From contig JBLSDE010000001.1 in the NCBI GenBank assembly GCA_052315315.1, positions 40,949 through 104,948 on the forward strand: 64,000 bases of DNA, given 5' to 3'. The position numbers and the translations under genes were made by a program. The notes beneath the pieces were generated by a model. That model saw only the letters and a list, made by a program, of their open reading frames with translations, made no database searches and was not told where the DNA came from. Source of the stretch: Cuniculiplasma sp052315315 (GTDB lineage Archaea; Thermoplasmatota; Thermoplasmata; Thermoplasmatales; Thermoplasmataceae). Below are positions 26,664 through 35,312 of this stretch, piece by piece; position 1 is the first letter of the stretch; each line of letters begins with the position of its first letter.

Positions 26664-27665
26664 TCACATTATTCCTGCCTTTCTTCTCCAGTTTGGGATA
26701 TTGACACATCTGTAGTAATGATCCTCTTCTCTATCTGACTGAATTAATTCAGGATGGGCTTCAGAACAGAATGATTCGCTGAAAGGGCATCTGCTTATAA
26801 ACTGACATCCTTTGTTTTGGGGATCAAAATTGGTTGGTGTTCCCTTTAATTTAATTATATTTTCCCTTCTCACCCCAATCCTGGGTATGCTCTTTGTAAG
26901 CAAATAGGTGTATGGGTGCATGGGGTTATTGAGAAATTCTTCATACTTCCCCTTTTCAACTAGCTCACCTGCATATAACATTCCAATTTCATCCGACATT
27001 TCATACAGAATCGATAGATCGTGTGTGATAAATATCATAGATATGTTCGTTTCCCTCTGTATTTTTCTTATGTCCTTCAATATATCGTGTTCCACGAGTA
27101 CATCTAAGCCAGTTGTGGGCTCATCAAAAATTACCAGTTTAGGAGATAGAAGCAGGGACATGGCAATAACTGTTCTCTGTTTCATGCCTCCACTTAATTC
27201 GTGAGGAAAACTGTTCAGGATGGATTCATCTAGCCTTACCATTTTAACAGCTTCCTTAATTTTGTCCAAATTCTCCTCCGGATCTTTCCCATGTGCAATG
27301 AGAACATCAAAGAATTGATAGAGAATCTTCTTAACTGGATTGAGGGCATTCATTGCGGCCTGTGGAACGAATGAAATATCTACGGCCCTTATTTTTCTTA
27401 GTTCTGATGGTTCCATTTTGATTATGTCTTTTCCCTGAAATAAAATTTCTCCTGATTCAATTTCTCCCGGATATTTAAGTGAACGATATATGGCCTGCGC
27501 CAGCGTGCTTTTTCCTGAACCTGATTCACCAGCAATTCCAAGAATTTTTCCCTCGTGCACATCAAGGTTGAGATCATTTATTATCCTGTTAAATCCGGAT
27601 TCTGAATAATACCCAACTGATAGATTCCTCACACTCATTATAGAATTATCTGCCATTAAAATCAC
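26664..27665 (-). CDS. ABC transporter ATPase, OppD-like
   Basis: 333 residues with Walker A GESGSGKST (about 52-60), signature LSGGMKQR, Walker B LVIFDEPTTGLD, and the C-terminal Cys-containing oligopeptide-transporter extension (GCQFISRCPFSESFC), which in OppD-type proteins can bind an iron-sulfur cluster. It powers import with the OppF-like partner. The ATG is one base before the end of the neighbouring gene region, so the genes are tightly coupled. Part of the five-gene uptake operon 32260 to 26664. Confidence 0.9.
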   Translation of the reverse strand: MILMADNSIMSVRNLSVGYYSESGFNRIINDLNLDVHEGKILGIAGESGSGKSTLAQAIYRSLKYPGEIESGEILFQGKDIIKMEPSELRKIRAVDISFVPQAAMNALNPVKKILYQFFDVLIAHGKDPEENLDKIKEAVKMVRLDESILNSFPHELSGGMKQRTVIAMSLLLSPKLVIFDEPTTGLDVLVEHDILKDIRKIQRETNISMIFITHDLSILYEMSDEIGMLYAGELVEKGKYEEFLNNPMHPYTYLLTKSIPRIGVRRENIIKLKGTPTNFDPQNKGCQFISRCPFSESFCSEAHPELIQSDREEDHYYRCVNIPNWRRKAGIM

Positions 27666-28457
27666 TCATAACCTTTTATAAGGGTCAGGGGCTGCCTCAA
27701 TAAGCGCCCTGGTGTATGAATCTGATGGATTCTTGATGACGTCCTGCGTCTTTCCAGACTCTACTATTTTTCCATTATGAAGGACGTATATTCTATCAGA
27801 GATGACACTTACTGTGTTGAGGTCGTGAGTTATATAAATAACACTAATTCCAAGATTATCCCTAATGGAGCTCAATAGATCAAGTACCTCTATCCTGAGA
27901 GAAACGTCTAACATGGAAACAGGTTCATCTGCAATCAGGACCTTGGGATTTACAGCCAGTGCTCTTGCCAGATAGACCCTCTGCCTTTGCCCACCTGAAA
28001 TCTGATGGGGAAATTTTCCACGGAAATAGGATGGAGGATTTAACTTTACCATTTCAAGAAGTTCGTCTATCCTCTCGTCTATATTTCCCTTATAATGCGT
28101 CAAAATAAGTGGTCTCCTTATGTGCCAGTCAACAGTGTGATATGGATCTAAAGAAGCATATGGATCTTGAAATACCATCTGGATATCTGACCTATACTTT
28201 TTGAGCTTTCTTCCTTTGTAATTTGTAACATCCTGATCTAGGAAATATATTTTTCCTTTAGTTGGCCTGTAAAGGAGTACGAGAACCCTGGCGAGTGTGC
28301 TTTTCCCACTTCCGCTTGCTCCAACCAAGGCCAGTATTTCCCCTTCATTTAAATATATGCTCACATCTTCAAGGGCATTAATTGTATTACCTGAAACCAG
28401 TCCCTTTCTAACTAGAAACTGCTTTACTATACCCTCAGTTCTCAGTATTTGTTGCAT
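27666..28457 (-). CDS. ABC transporter ATPase, OppF-like
   Basis: About 263 residues: Walker A GASGSGKST, signature ISGGQRQR, Walker B VLIADEPVSMLD. It lacks the long C-terminal extension of its partner. A longer frame begins at 28514, but ATG 28457 follows an A+G-rich GGAGG ribosome site and matches the family N-terminus, so it is preferred. It overlaps the OppC-like gene by about 23 bases and abuts the OppD-like gene. Confidence 0.88.
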   Translation of the reverse strand: MQQILRTEGIVKQFLVRKGLVSGNTINALEDVSIYLNEGEILALVGASGSGKSTLARVLVLLYRPTKGKIYFLDQDVTNYKGRKLKKYRSDIQMVFQDPYASLDPYHTVDWHIRRPLILTHYKGNIDERIDELLEMVKLNPPSYFRGKFPHQISGGQRQRVYLARALAVNPKVLIADEPVSMLDVSLRIEVLDLLSSIRDNLGISVIYITHDLNTVSVISDRIYVLHNGKIVESGKTQDVIKNPSDSYTRALIEAAPDPYKRL

Positions 28458-29415
28458 TTTTAATCTTCCTCCTTTTCTTGTTGTATACCCTAAGAGATGG
28501 ATTTGCGATTTCATCTAGTCCAAAATTGAGAAGGATAAAGGAAAACATCAAGGCAGATATCATCAGACTTGGAGGCAATATCCACCACCACTGACCGGTT
28601 AGGTAAGCTTCATCATTTATGGCCCAGTATAACATGGTTCCCCAGTTAACCTGACTCAGATTTCCCACTCCGAGATACTCCACAAATGTGAGACCCATAA
28701 CCCCATACATCGCAGTGAAAAAGAAGTTTGATACTATAACTGGCATAATAGCCTTTATTATCTGACGGAATATGATGCTGATTCTTGATTCACCAATGAG
28801 GATTGAAGATAATATATAATCCCTCTTAGACACAGATAGTGTTACTGATCTGAATGTTCTTGCACCAAATGCCCACCCTGTTATTATAAGAATGAGAATC
28901 GTGGGTATGTATCCAAGATTCTCCTTTAAACCGAGAAAGTAAGTTCCGAATAACATAATCAGTAAAACACCTGGAACGACCAGGAATATGTTTACTATTG
29001 AGTTTATTAAATCGTTAACTCTCTTTGAGGCAAAACCAGATAGCACACCAACGAAAACAGATATTAAAGTACCCATAATCCCAACGGCGAAACCTATCAT
29101 TAGAGTTGGTGCTGCTCCGGCAAATAGCTGGGAAAAAACATCCTGACCGTATCCGGTGGTACCAAGTAAATTCACTGAATTTGGAGGCAATGATTTCTTA
29201 AAAATATAGGCGTCTGGGTTGTAAGGTGTAAAAAATATACCCGCAATTGCGAAAACTCCTATTGCCAGCAAGAGGAAAAAACCAAAGGTGGATTTACCGT
29301 TCTGAAACAATATACCTATAGACGACTTAATCTTCCCTAATATTCCTCTTAGAATGTTTATTGAGTCATTTTTTTCAATGATACCCATTTCATTTATTTT
29401 ATGCATATTAAGCAC
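28435..29415 (-). CDS. ABC transporter permease, OppC-like
   Basis: 326 residues, six membrane segments with one large N-terminal segment typical of the OppC/DppC family (IFFTPYNPDAY and LLGTTGYGQDVFSQLFAGAAPT). The EAA-like cytoplasmic loop (ILIGESRISIIFRQIIKAIMP) contacts the ATPases. It pairs with the OppB-like permease, overlapping it by eight bases. Confidence 0.9.
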   Translation of the reverse strand: MLNMHKINEMGIIEKNDSINILRGILGKIKSSIGILFQNGKSTFGFFLLLAIGVFAIAGIFFTPYNPDAYIFKKSLPPNSVNLLGTTGYGQDVFSQLFAGAAPTLMIGFAVGIMGTLISVFVGVLSGFASKRVNDLINSIVNIFLVVPGVLLIMLFGTYFLGLKENLGYIPTILILIITGWAFGARTFRSVTLSVSKRDYILSSILIGESRISIIFRQIIKAIMPVIVSNFFFTAMYGVMGLTFVEYLGVGNLSQVNWGTMLYWAINDEAYLTGQWWWILPPSLMISALMFSFILLNFGLDEIANPSLRVYNKKRRKIKNATNTEN

Positions 29416-30412
29416 TCTCCTGCCTTATTCTTGGATCCAAAAATCCATAGAGCAAATCGACTATGAAGTTCCCGACCAGAACCGCAATTATAACCATCAA
29501 AAATATACCTTGCATTAGGGGATAATCCAGGTTGTCTATTGACGTAATCATGTACATTCCTACTCCAGGATATGAAAATATTGATTCTTCAATTATGACT
29601 CCGCTCATGGATAGACCAATAGACATGGAAAAACCTGTTAAATTTGGAAGTATGGCATTTCTGTAAGCAATACTTTTCAACTGATAATCTTTCATTCCCA
29701 GACTTTCGGAATAATTTATAAAATCGCTATTCAGATTTGGAATAATATTATTTCTCATTCCCAGAGTCCACCCTCCTAAGGAGGTTAATACAATTGTAAA
29801 AACAGGAAGGGCTGCATGGTACAATACTGAAATTATGAATGGAATGGATAGACTTTCATTAAGAGTATAACTATATGCTCCCCCAAGTGGGAATAACTTT
29901 CCATCCACTGCAAATATGTCCAAAATTATGAATGCCATCACAAATGCGGGAAAAGACGCCATAAACATGCTGAATACATCTACTGTAAGATCCTTCCATG
30001 TATTTCTGTTAATTCCACCATATCTACCCATCCTGTTTCCGATGAAGAAGGATATTGAAATGGAAGTTATGACCAGAAACAGTGTCCATGGCAAGGCCTG
30101 AGAAAGAATTGTTGAAACAGAAACCGGATAATAGGTTATGGATACGCCCAGATTCCCATGAAAAAGATCATTCAGATATGAAAAATACTGTTGATAAATT
30201 GGTGCATGGGAAAGGCCATATTCTGCTTCCAGCTGATGGAGATATTTTGGATTTACTGCCCCTCCTGACTCCTTTACAACATCTTCATAGATAGTTTCAG
30301 CAGGATTTCCAGGAATTAATCGGGGTAAGACAAAATTTAAAGTTATAGCACCAAATAGTACAATCACAAAAAGAAAAATTTTATTTATAATATATTTTAT
30401 GGGAATTTTCAA
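29408..30412 (-). CDS. ABC transporter permease, OppB-like
   Basis: 334 residues, six membrane segments. The N-terminal IPGNPAETIYED and the EAA-like loop near YSESLGMKDYQLKSIAYRNAILPN are typical of OppB/DppB permeases. It lies 12 bases downstream of the binding-protein gene and overlaps the OppC-like gene. The complex would import oligosaccharides or peptides; the neighbouring GH1 gene favours sugars. Confidence 0.9.
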   Translation of the reverse strand: MKIPIKYIINKIFLFVIVLFGAITLNFVLPRLIPGNPAETIYEDVVKESGGAVNPKYLHQLEAEYGLSHAPIYQQYFSYLNDLFHGNLGVSITYYPVSVSTILSQALPWTLFLVITSISISFFIGNRMGRYGGINRNTWKDLTVDVFSMFMASFPAFVMAFIILDIFAVDGKLFPLGGAYSYTLNESLSIPFIISVLYHAALPVFTIVLTSLGGWTLGMRNNIIPNLNSDFINYSESLGMKDYQLKSIAYRNAILPNLTGFSMSIGLSMSGVIIEESIFSYPGVGMYMITSIDNLDYPLMQGIFLMVIIAVLVGNFIVDLLYGFLDPRIRQESA

Positions 30413-30424
30413 ACATACCTACCT

Positions 30425-32260
30425 TCATTCTTTCGCTTTCATCTTCTTTGATCTCACCCATCCGAATGATGCAACTGCTGCAATTACCACTACAACCACT
30501 GCGGCTATTATGTAGTAGTCAGTGTTGCTAATTCCGGTGCTGTTAGGAGCATTACTTTTCACATATAGATGCAACAGTACTACCTCGCTTGGCCCAGGGT
30601 ACCAAGGCATGGGTATCCAATAGGGATGTGCTGCATTTGGCCATCCACCAATGGTCGTATTGACATATTCATACCAGTCTGCTGAATAGACCAGTGGAAC
30701 AATGGGCATTTGCTGAAGCATTATTGAGGCCATTCCATTTATATCAGCTTCCTGGGTTGCATTTGTAACCGCGGATGGGAAGTTGTTAAAGTACTGCTCA
30801 AACTGTGAGGAGACATTCCATCTCTCTGGATTAATGTATGCATTCTGCCCAATTGGAACAACGGGTCCCTGAATTCCACTGTAATCATACCATGGGTTCG
30901 GGCCGATTCCAGTATCCACATCCAGAGCCATTGTATAGTTTCCATCTGTAACATCTCCACTGACCACGGACTGTGTTGGAGTTGTTGTTGTCACTGAAAT
31001 GCCGATCTGCTTTAGATCCGCTGCAATAATTGTTATATCGGTATCCCAGTCAGAGTATCCAGCTATGGACATGAGATTCAGATTTGGCACAGGTTGACCG
31101 TTTGGAGAGTAAAGTGTACCTGATTTGAGGGTGAAACCATGGGATTCCAAAAGTTGCAAGGCAGCTGATGGATTATACTGTGCTAACTGATTTGCCATCT
31201 TTGTATTTGTTGCGTTAAGATATGACATCTGCTGTTGGAGTATGTTTGCCGCATTTGCAGGCGTTTCATATCCATATTCTCCTATGTTCATTATGGCCGT
31301 TCTGTTTATTGCAAGACTGATTGCCTGCCTGAAATAGCTCAAATTTAGTGGGTATATCAGGTTGTTCAGAAGTAGTGTAACCGGCTGACCAGGTGGATAC
31401 CAGTAGTGATTATGTGCCGGGTTGTTAGCTACAAAGAGCTGAGTAACATTGGGCTCAAACACAGATGCCCACTCTACCTTACCCTCAGCAAGAGCCAATG
31501 AAAGTGCGCTGTTGCTTGTGTAATCAACATATACAACGTGATCGATCTTAGGCTCGTTTGGCTGCCAGTAGTGAGGATTCTTAACAAGTACTATTTTTTG
31601 CGGAGAGAAGGATTGTATCATGTAAGGACCTGTTCCTATTGGGTTTGTAACTGTTTGACTTGCAGGATTCTTTACACCCTGCCATACGTTCTGAGGTATT
31701 ATGACCGTTGAACCTATGTAGAATAGATATTGGGTCTGTGGCTGTGTGAAGTTGAATTCCACCTCGTAGTTGTTAATAGCTGAAATATTACTGACTGTTC
31801 CCCATTCTCCGTAGTCCTTCTTTTCCGTGTTGAATGTGAATACAACACTTGAAGCGTTGAACGGTTCACCGTTCGAGAATGTAACATTATGTCTCAGATC
31901 GACCGTAAGATTCCTTCCACCGTTCAAGAAATGGTATGAAGTTGCAAGCCATGGAATTACTGTTCCATTATATGTATTAATCTGGAAAAGTGGTTCATAT
32001 ATGAAACCCATTATTCCTGCTGGTGTGCTCCAGATGTTGAATGGATTGAAATTGTCTGTAAAAGCTGGCGTAGGTCCAGGAGATAAATATAGTGTAGAGT
32101 TTGCCGTACTATTCGACGTCTGAGGTGTTGCAAAAATTCCACCACCAGAGTTGTTTCCATAGGCAGAGACCGCTATTACAAACATTGATGAGAAGATCAT
32201 CAACATGGCTGCGGTTACTGCTAATATTATTTTCTTTTTATCTTTTAAAGCCATGAACAT
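30425..32260 (-). CDS. Extracellular solute-binding protein, family 5 (Opp-type)
   Basis: 611 residues. A positively charged start and hydrophobic helix (about 9-33) form a signal or anchor, followed by a Ser/Thr/Asn-rich stretch and the SBP family 5 fold (FNPFNIWSTPAGIMGFIYEPL near the N-terminus). A C-terminal membrane anchor (about 584-602) is followed by a basic tail, so the protein is tethered at both or either end, as in other archaeal binding proteins. It is the first gene of the uptake operon. ATG 32260 or 32254 is possible; the TATA box at 32277-32284 fits 32254 as leaderless. Sugar ligand inferred from neighbours. Confidence 0.9.
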   Translation of the reverse strand: MFMALKDKKKIILAVTAAMLMIFSSMFVIAVSAYGNNSGGGIFATPQTSNSTANSTLYLSPGPTPAFTDNFNPFNIWSTPAGIMGFIYEPLFQINTYNGTVIPWLATSYHFLNGGRNLTVDLRHNVTFSNGEPFNASSVVFTFNTEKKDYGEWGTVSNISAINNYEVEFNFTQPQTQYLFYIGSTVIIPQNVWQGVKNPASQTVTNPIGTGPYMIQSFSPQKIVLVKNPHYWQPNEPKIDHVVYVDYTSNSALSLALAEGKVEWASVFEPNVTQLFVANNPAHNHYWYPPGQPVTLLLNNLIYPLNLSYFRQAISLAINRTAIMNIGEYGYETPANAANILQQQMSYLNATNTKMANQLAQYNPSAALQLLESHGFTLKSGTLYSPNGQPVPNLNLMSIAGYSDWDTDITIIAADLKQIGISVTTTTPTQSVVSGDVTDGNYTMALDVDTGIGPNPWYDYSGIQGPVVPIGQNAYINPERWNVSSQFEQYFNNFPSAVTNATQEADINGMASIMLQQMPIVPLVYSADWYEYVNTTIGGWPNAAHPYWIPMPWYPGPSEVVLLHLYVKSNAPNSTGISNTDYYIIAAVVVVVIAAVASFGWVRSKKMKAKE

Positions 32261-32276
32261 TTTGACTGAATGTCTT

Positions 32277-32284
32277 TATTTAAA
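32277..32284 (-). promoter_or_regulatory. TATA box of the Opp-type uptake operon
   Basis: Minus-strand TTTAAATA, about 26 bases before the in-frame ATG at 32254. It lies 15 bases downstream (in transcription sense) of the palindrome at 32300-32320. Confidence 0.5.
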
Positions 32285-32299
32285 TTTATTCAAAATTGC

Positions 32300-32320
32300 C
32301 ATACTATGTGATATAGTATG
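32300..32320. promoter_or_regulatory. Candidate TrmB operator upstream of the uptake operon
   Basis: Perfect inverted repeat CATACTA-N7-TAGTATG. It contains TACT and AGTA half-sites, like the TACT-spacer-AGTA type sites known for haloarchaeal TrmB. It lies upstream of the BRE/TATA, an activator position. The TrmB-type gene at 25596-26633 is the obvious cognate; the assignment is inference. Confidence 0.5.
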
Positions 32321-32496
32321 TTCTTTATGAAGAATATTGTATCGCACATCGGGTATCAAGAACTCTGGCTTACTTGCTTTTTGAAGTATTTCAAAACCAT
32401 CTAAACCCAGCGAACCAGAAAGTGCTGTTAGATTAATTATATTCTATAATGAGATATTAATGGAATATCTTTTCATATTTCTTGAAGTTTGTATTT

Positions 32497-32865
32497 TCAT
32501 AGAGTCAATAACATATATATAACAAGCAGAGCAGCTATACAAAGTATTAGAATACCTGCTATTAGCTCGTTAGCGGATCTTGGTCTGAATGTTCCACTTT
32601 CAATGTTCCGCTTATTTGTGATGAATGAACGCATTGCCATCAATTGAAGAAAACCACCTGAAATTACAAGGATTACACCAACTCCAGTTGAGAGGTGATA
32701 GGATGTTTTCGGTGCATTGGGCACCAACTCTTTTATAATTATACCAAACTTTGCGACAACAAATCCAAGGGCGATAATTGCTATACCTGTTCTTACCCAT
32801 GCTAAGTATGTTCTCTCGTTGGCGATATGATCAGTAATCTTATTTTGGTTGAATTCCTGTGTCAC
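32497..32865 (-). CDS. DUF202 (YidH-like) membrane protein
   Basis: 122 residues with three membrane helices. The signature NERTYLAWVRTGIAIIALGFVVAKFG near residues 16-41 is diagnostic of DUF202. Function unknown in the family. The start is GTG at 32863-32865. It is a single gene between the uptake operon promoter and a divergent orphan gene. Confidence 0.85.
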   Translation of the reverse strand: MTQEFNQNKITDHIANERTYLAWVRTGIAIIALGFVVAKFGIIIKELVPNAPKTSYHLSTGVGVILVISGGFLQLMAMRSFITNKRNIESGTFRPRSANELIAGILILCIAALLVIYMLLTL

Positions 32866-32993
32866 ATTATTAAAAGGGAAACCCCCTTAATAAAAAATTT
32901 GTTTTGCCACTCTTGCATTTAGATACCTACTTTCTCTTTATAACAAAGTGAAATAAACAATAATACTTATTAACAATTTAGTAATAAAAAATT

Positions 32994-33863
32994 GTGTCTA
33001 CCGAAGATATTTTGAAAACATTGACTGTGGCAAAATTAATGGAGATATGTGCAAGTGAGAATATTAGTAACATTCCTAAGAAAATAAGAAAAGACGACCT
33101 CATAAAGATCATGCTAGAACAAATTCCGACCCATGAATTAAGTAAGTATTTGGAGAAGAAGGAAGAAAAAAAATCCGACGATGAAATGGTGGCCGTCAAG
33201 GAGGAAAAGAAAAACGAAGATAATTTTTACCGGGAGAAAGTGATACTTGAATTGCAGAAGCACAGAATTCACAGGATACTCCTCAATGAACTCGCAGAAA
33301 ACTTAGGAGAGAAAATTCCAACTGGAAAAGGAATTCAACTCTATGATGGAATGAGTGATAAAATGCTAAGGGAATTAGAGAAAATATTTCTGAAACCCAA
33401 TGAAAAAGAGAATAACAGAACCTTCACAATGATATGTTCTAACTGGTTGATTTTTAAGGTAAAGGAAATCGAACGAATAAAAACAGGATATGAAATAGAC
33501 GATAACGCGAAAGTTGACGTAATAGCCTTTGATGTTGAAAATCTGCCTTACATAATGGCCGAGTGCAATCTAAATGGAAGCATTGACGAACATGTAATAA
33601 GTGAAACGATTGCCAAGGCTAGCAGATTGCTCGATGTTTACGGAAAAAACCTGGCAAAAAAATACAAGGAAGCATGGATGAGGATATACTTCTTTAGTAA
33701 CGATGAAAATGCCTCAAAGTTACTCAACATAATTAAAAGGGAAGGTAACATAGACGAATACGGTGAAATGCACATTAAAAGGGGCATTTTCAAAGTAGAC
33801 TATAATTTAAAATTTCACGTTTATTCCGTAAATGAAGGAAAATTTCATGGTCTTCTCTTTTAA
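32994..33863 (+). CDS. Orphan protein with SAP/Rho-N-like domain and possible nuclease-like fold
   Basis: 289 residues, no family recognised. Residues 8-40 (TVAKLMEICASENI ... KKDDLIKIML pattern) look like a SAP or Rho-N nucleic-acid-binding helix pair. A charged Lys/Glu linker follows (45-75), then a second helical unit (75-130). The C-terminal part (130-289) has KVDVIAFD and, two strands on, AECN, resembling a PD-(D/E)xK nuclease core with Asn in place of the usual Lys. The start is GTG at 32994 after an AT-rich promoter region. It stands alone. A DNA-binding or degenerate nuclease role is only a suggestion. Confidence 0.5.
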   Translation: MSTEDILKTLTVAKLMEICASENISNIPKKIRKDDLIKIMLEQIPTHELSKYLEKKEEKKSDDEMVAVKEEKKNEDNFYREKVILELQKHRIHRILLNELAENLGEKIPTGKGIQLYDGMSDKMLRELEKIFLKPNEKENNRTFTMICSNWLIFKVKEIERIKTGYEIDDNAKVDVIAFDVENLPYIMAECNLNGSIDEHVISETIAKASRLLDVYGKNLAKKYKEAWMRIYFFSNDENASKLLNIIKREGNIDEYGEMHIKRGIFKVDYNLKFHVYSVNEGKFHGLLF

Positions 33864-33930
33864 ATAATTAATGACAAACTAACAAAATTATTTCAATAAC
33901 AAAATATAAAAGAAATTTAATATATTTTAA

Positions 33931-34323
33931 TCATGCTGCCATAATTTTGTCTGTTATATTTCCTACAAAGACCATTTTTACATCTGATCCCTGACTCGCC
34001 TTAAAACCAACAAATATTCCATATATCCATATCAGAAATGAGATGAGGTCTATAATCAGAACGATTGCTTGAACTAGAGAAACAGCTGAACTTATTGTGC
34101 TAAAGGACGTACTCGTTGAAAAAGCCTGGTCCATAACCATTGCCGATATAACCCTGAGGATTATGAAAAGGATAATTAGAACAACACCCTCAACGGATGA
34201 CTGATACATATGATAGCGATCTCTTCTTTCTAGATTTGTGAAAAGTATGGCCATTGCAATTGCCCCGATTATAGGCAATAAATATAGGATTATGAACCAG
34301 AAGGGATCAGGTTTGCCTTGCAT
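33931..34323 (-). CDS. Small membrane protein, DUF4870/UPF0132-like
   Basis: 130 residues with three or four membrane segments. The RYHMYQSSVEGVVL segment after a charged turn (about 36-49) resembles the conserved RxHxxQ motif of DUF4870/UPF0132 proteins. Function unknown. The gene is convergent with the SAP-like orphan and has no operon partner. Confidence 0.65.
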   Translation of the reverse strand: MQGKPDPFWFIILYLLPIIGAIAMAILFTNLERRDRYHMYQSSVEGVVLIILFIILRVISAMVMDQAFSTSTSFSTISSAVSLVQAIVLIIDLISFLIWIYGIFVGFKASQGSDVKMVFVGNITDKIMAA

Positions 34324-34585
34324 TGAAGCTCAAATATACATCTATATTTAATTATTTCTATACAGATTCCACTTCTAAGAAATACATTATTAAATATATA
34401 CAAATAGCCAAAGTTATAGTAATTGCAAACATAGACTCCTCATTGACTATTTGATCCCAACCTTTTGAGCCCATCTAAAATTATATTATTTTTATCTTGA
34501 TTATATGAGCGATTTAAAATATAGATTGCCAAATGACATTCCTAAGTAAAAGAATAAGGTAATTGAAAAGAATAAAAAAATTTAT

Positions 34586-35197
34586 TTATTTACCAGTTAA
34601 TTTAATTCCAGGACCAACAGGAATTGTGTTTGGTCTTATGCTGTTTATTACAATTGCGAAACTTGTGTATGCTGCAAAGAATGCCGCAAGTATGCCAAAA
34701 TAGCCCCCAAGATGTGTCCAGGTGTTGCTTGCATATATGGCTCCAATACCCAATGTAATAAAGGCAAGCCAAAGTGTTAAGAATGTAAGATTTAGTGTGG
34801 TATTAAGCATTATGGCCCCGAACCACATATACAATGTGAATATTCCCCAAAGTATTAGAGACCATCCAATTGCGCTTGCAGGTAATACTGTTAAAACATG
34901 CATATCTGCAAGAATATTAAGAAGGGCATAAAATTCCCAAAATGCCCCATAACTGGTAAAGGCGGTGAATCCAAAGGTATTCCCACGCCTCATCTCCCAG
35001 GATCCTGCGATAAGCTGAGCTAAACCACCATAGGCAACAGCAAGTGGAACCACAACGTTTACACCGCCAGAACTGATTAGACCAGCATTGACAAAGCTCA
35101 GAAGAAATGTGGTAAATGCAAAACCCGCTAAACCAAGAGGAGCAGGATCTGCTGCCAGAGCTTTACTGAAGGGATTGTCCTCAATTGTATCACTCAT
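34586..35197 (-). CDS. satP: Acetate/succinate transporter, GPR1/FUN34/YaaH family
   Basis: About 203 residues, six membrane helices. The family signature appears as NPFSKALAADPAPLGLAGFAFTT near the start (NPxPLGL type) with GLAQLIAGSWEMRRGNTFG. These proteins take up acetate with protons. A longer frame starts at TTG 35212, but ATG 35197 is better placed. It is divergent from the acetyl-CoA synthetase gene, 115 bases apart, suggesting coordinated acetate use. Confidence 0.88.
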   Translation of the reverse strand: MSDTIEDNPFSKALAADPAPLGLAGFAFTTFLLSFVNAGLISSGGVNVVVPLAVAYGGLAQLIAGSWEMRRGNTFGFTAFTSYGAFWEFYALLNILADMHVLTVLPASAIGWSLILWGIFTLYMWFGAIMLNTTLNLTFLTLWLAFITLGIGAIYASNTWTHLGGYFGILAAFFAAYTSFAIVINSIRPNTIPVGPGIKLTGK

Positions 35198-35312
35198 TTT
35201 TCCCACCCACAAATATATGGATTATAGTGTTCATAAAAATATAAAGAGGTAATATATTTAACCTTTTTCTAAGCTTGGGAAAGTATTTGTAATATTTTCT
35301 TAATGATCGTAT

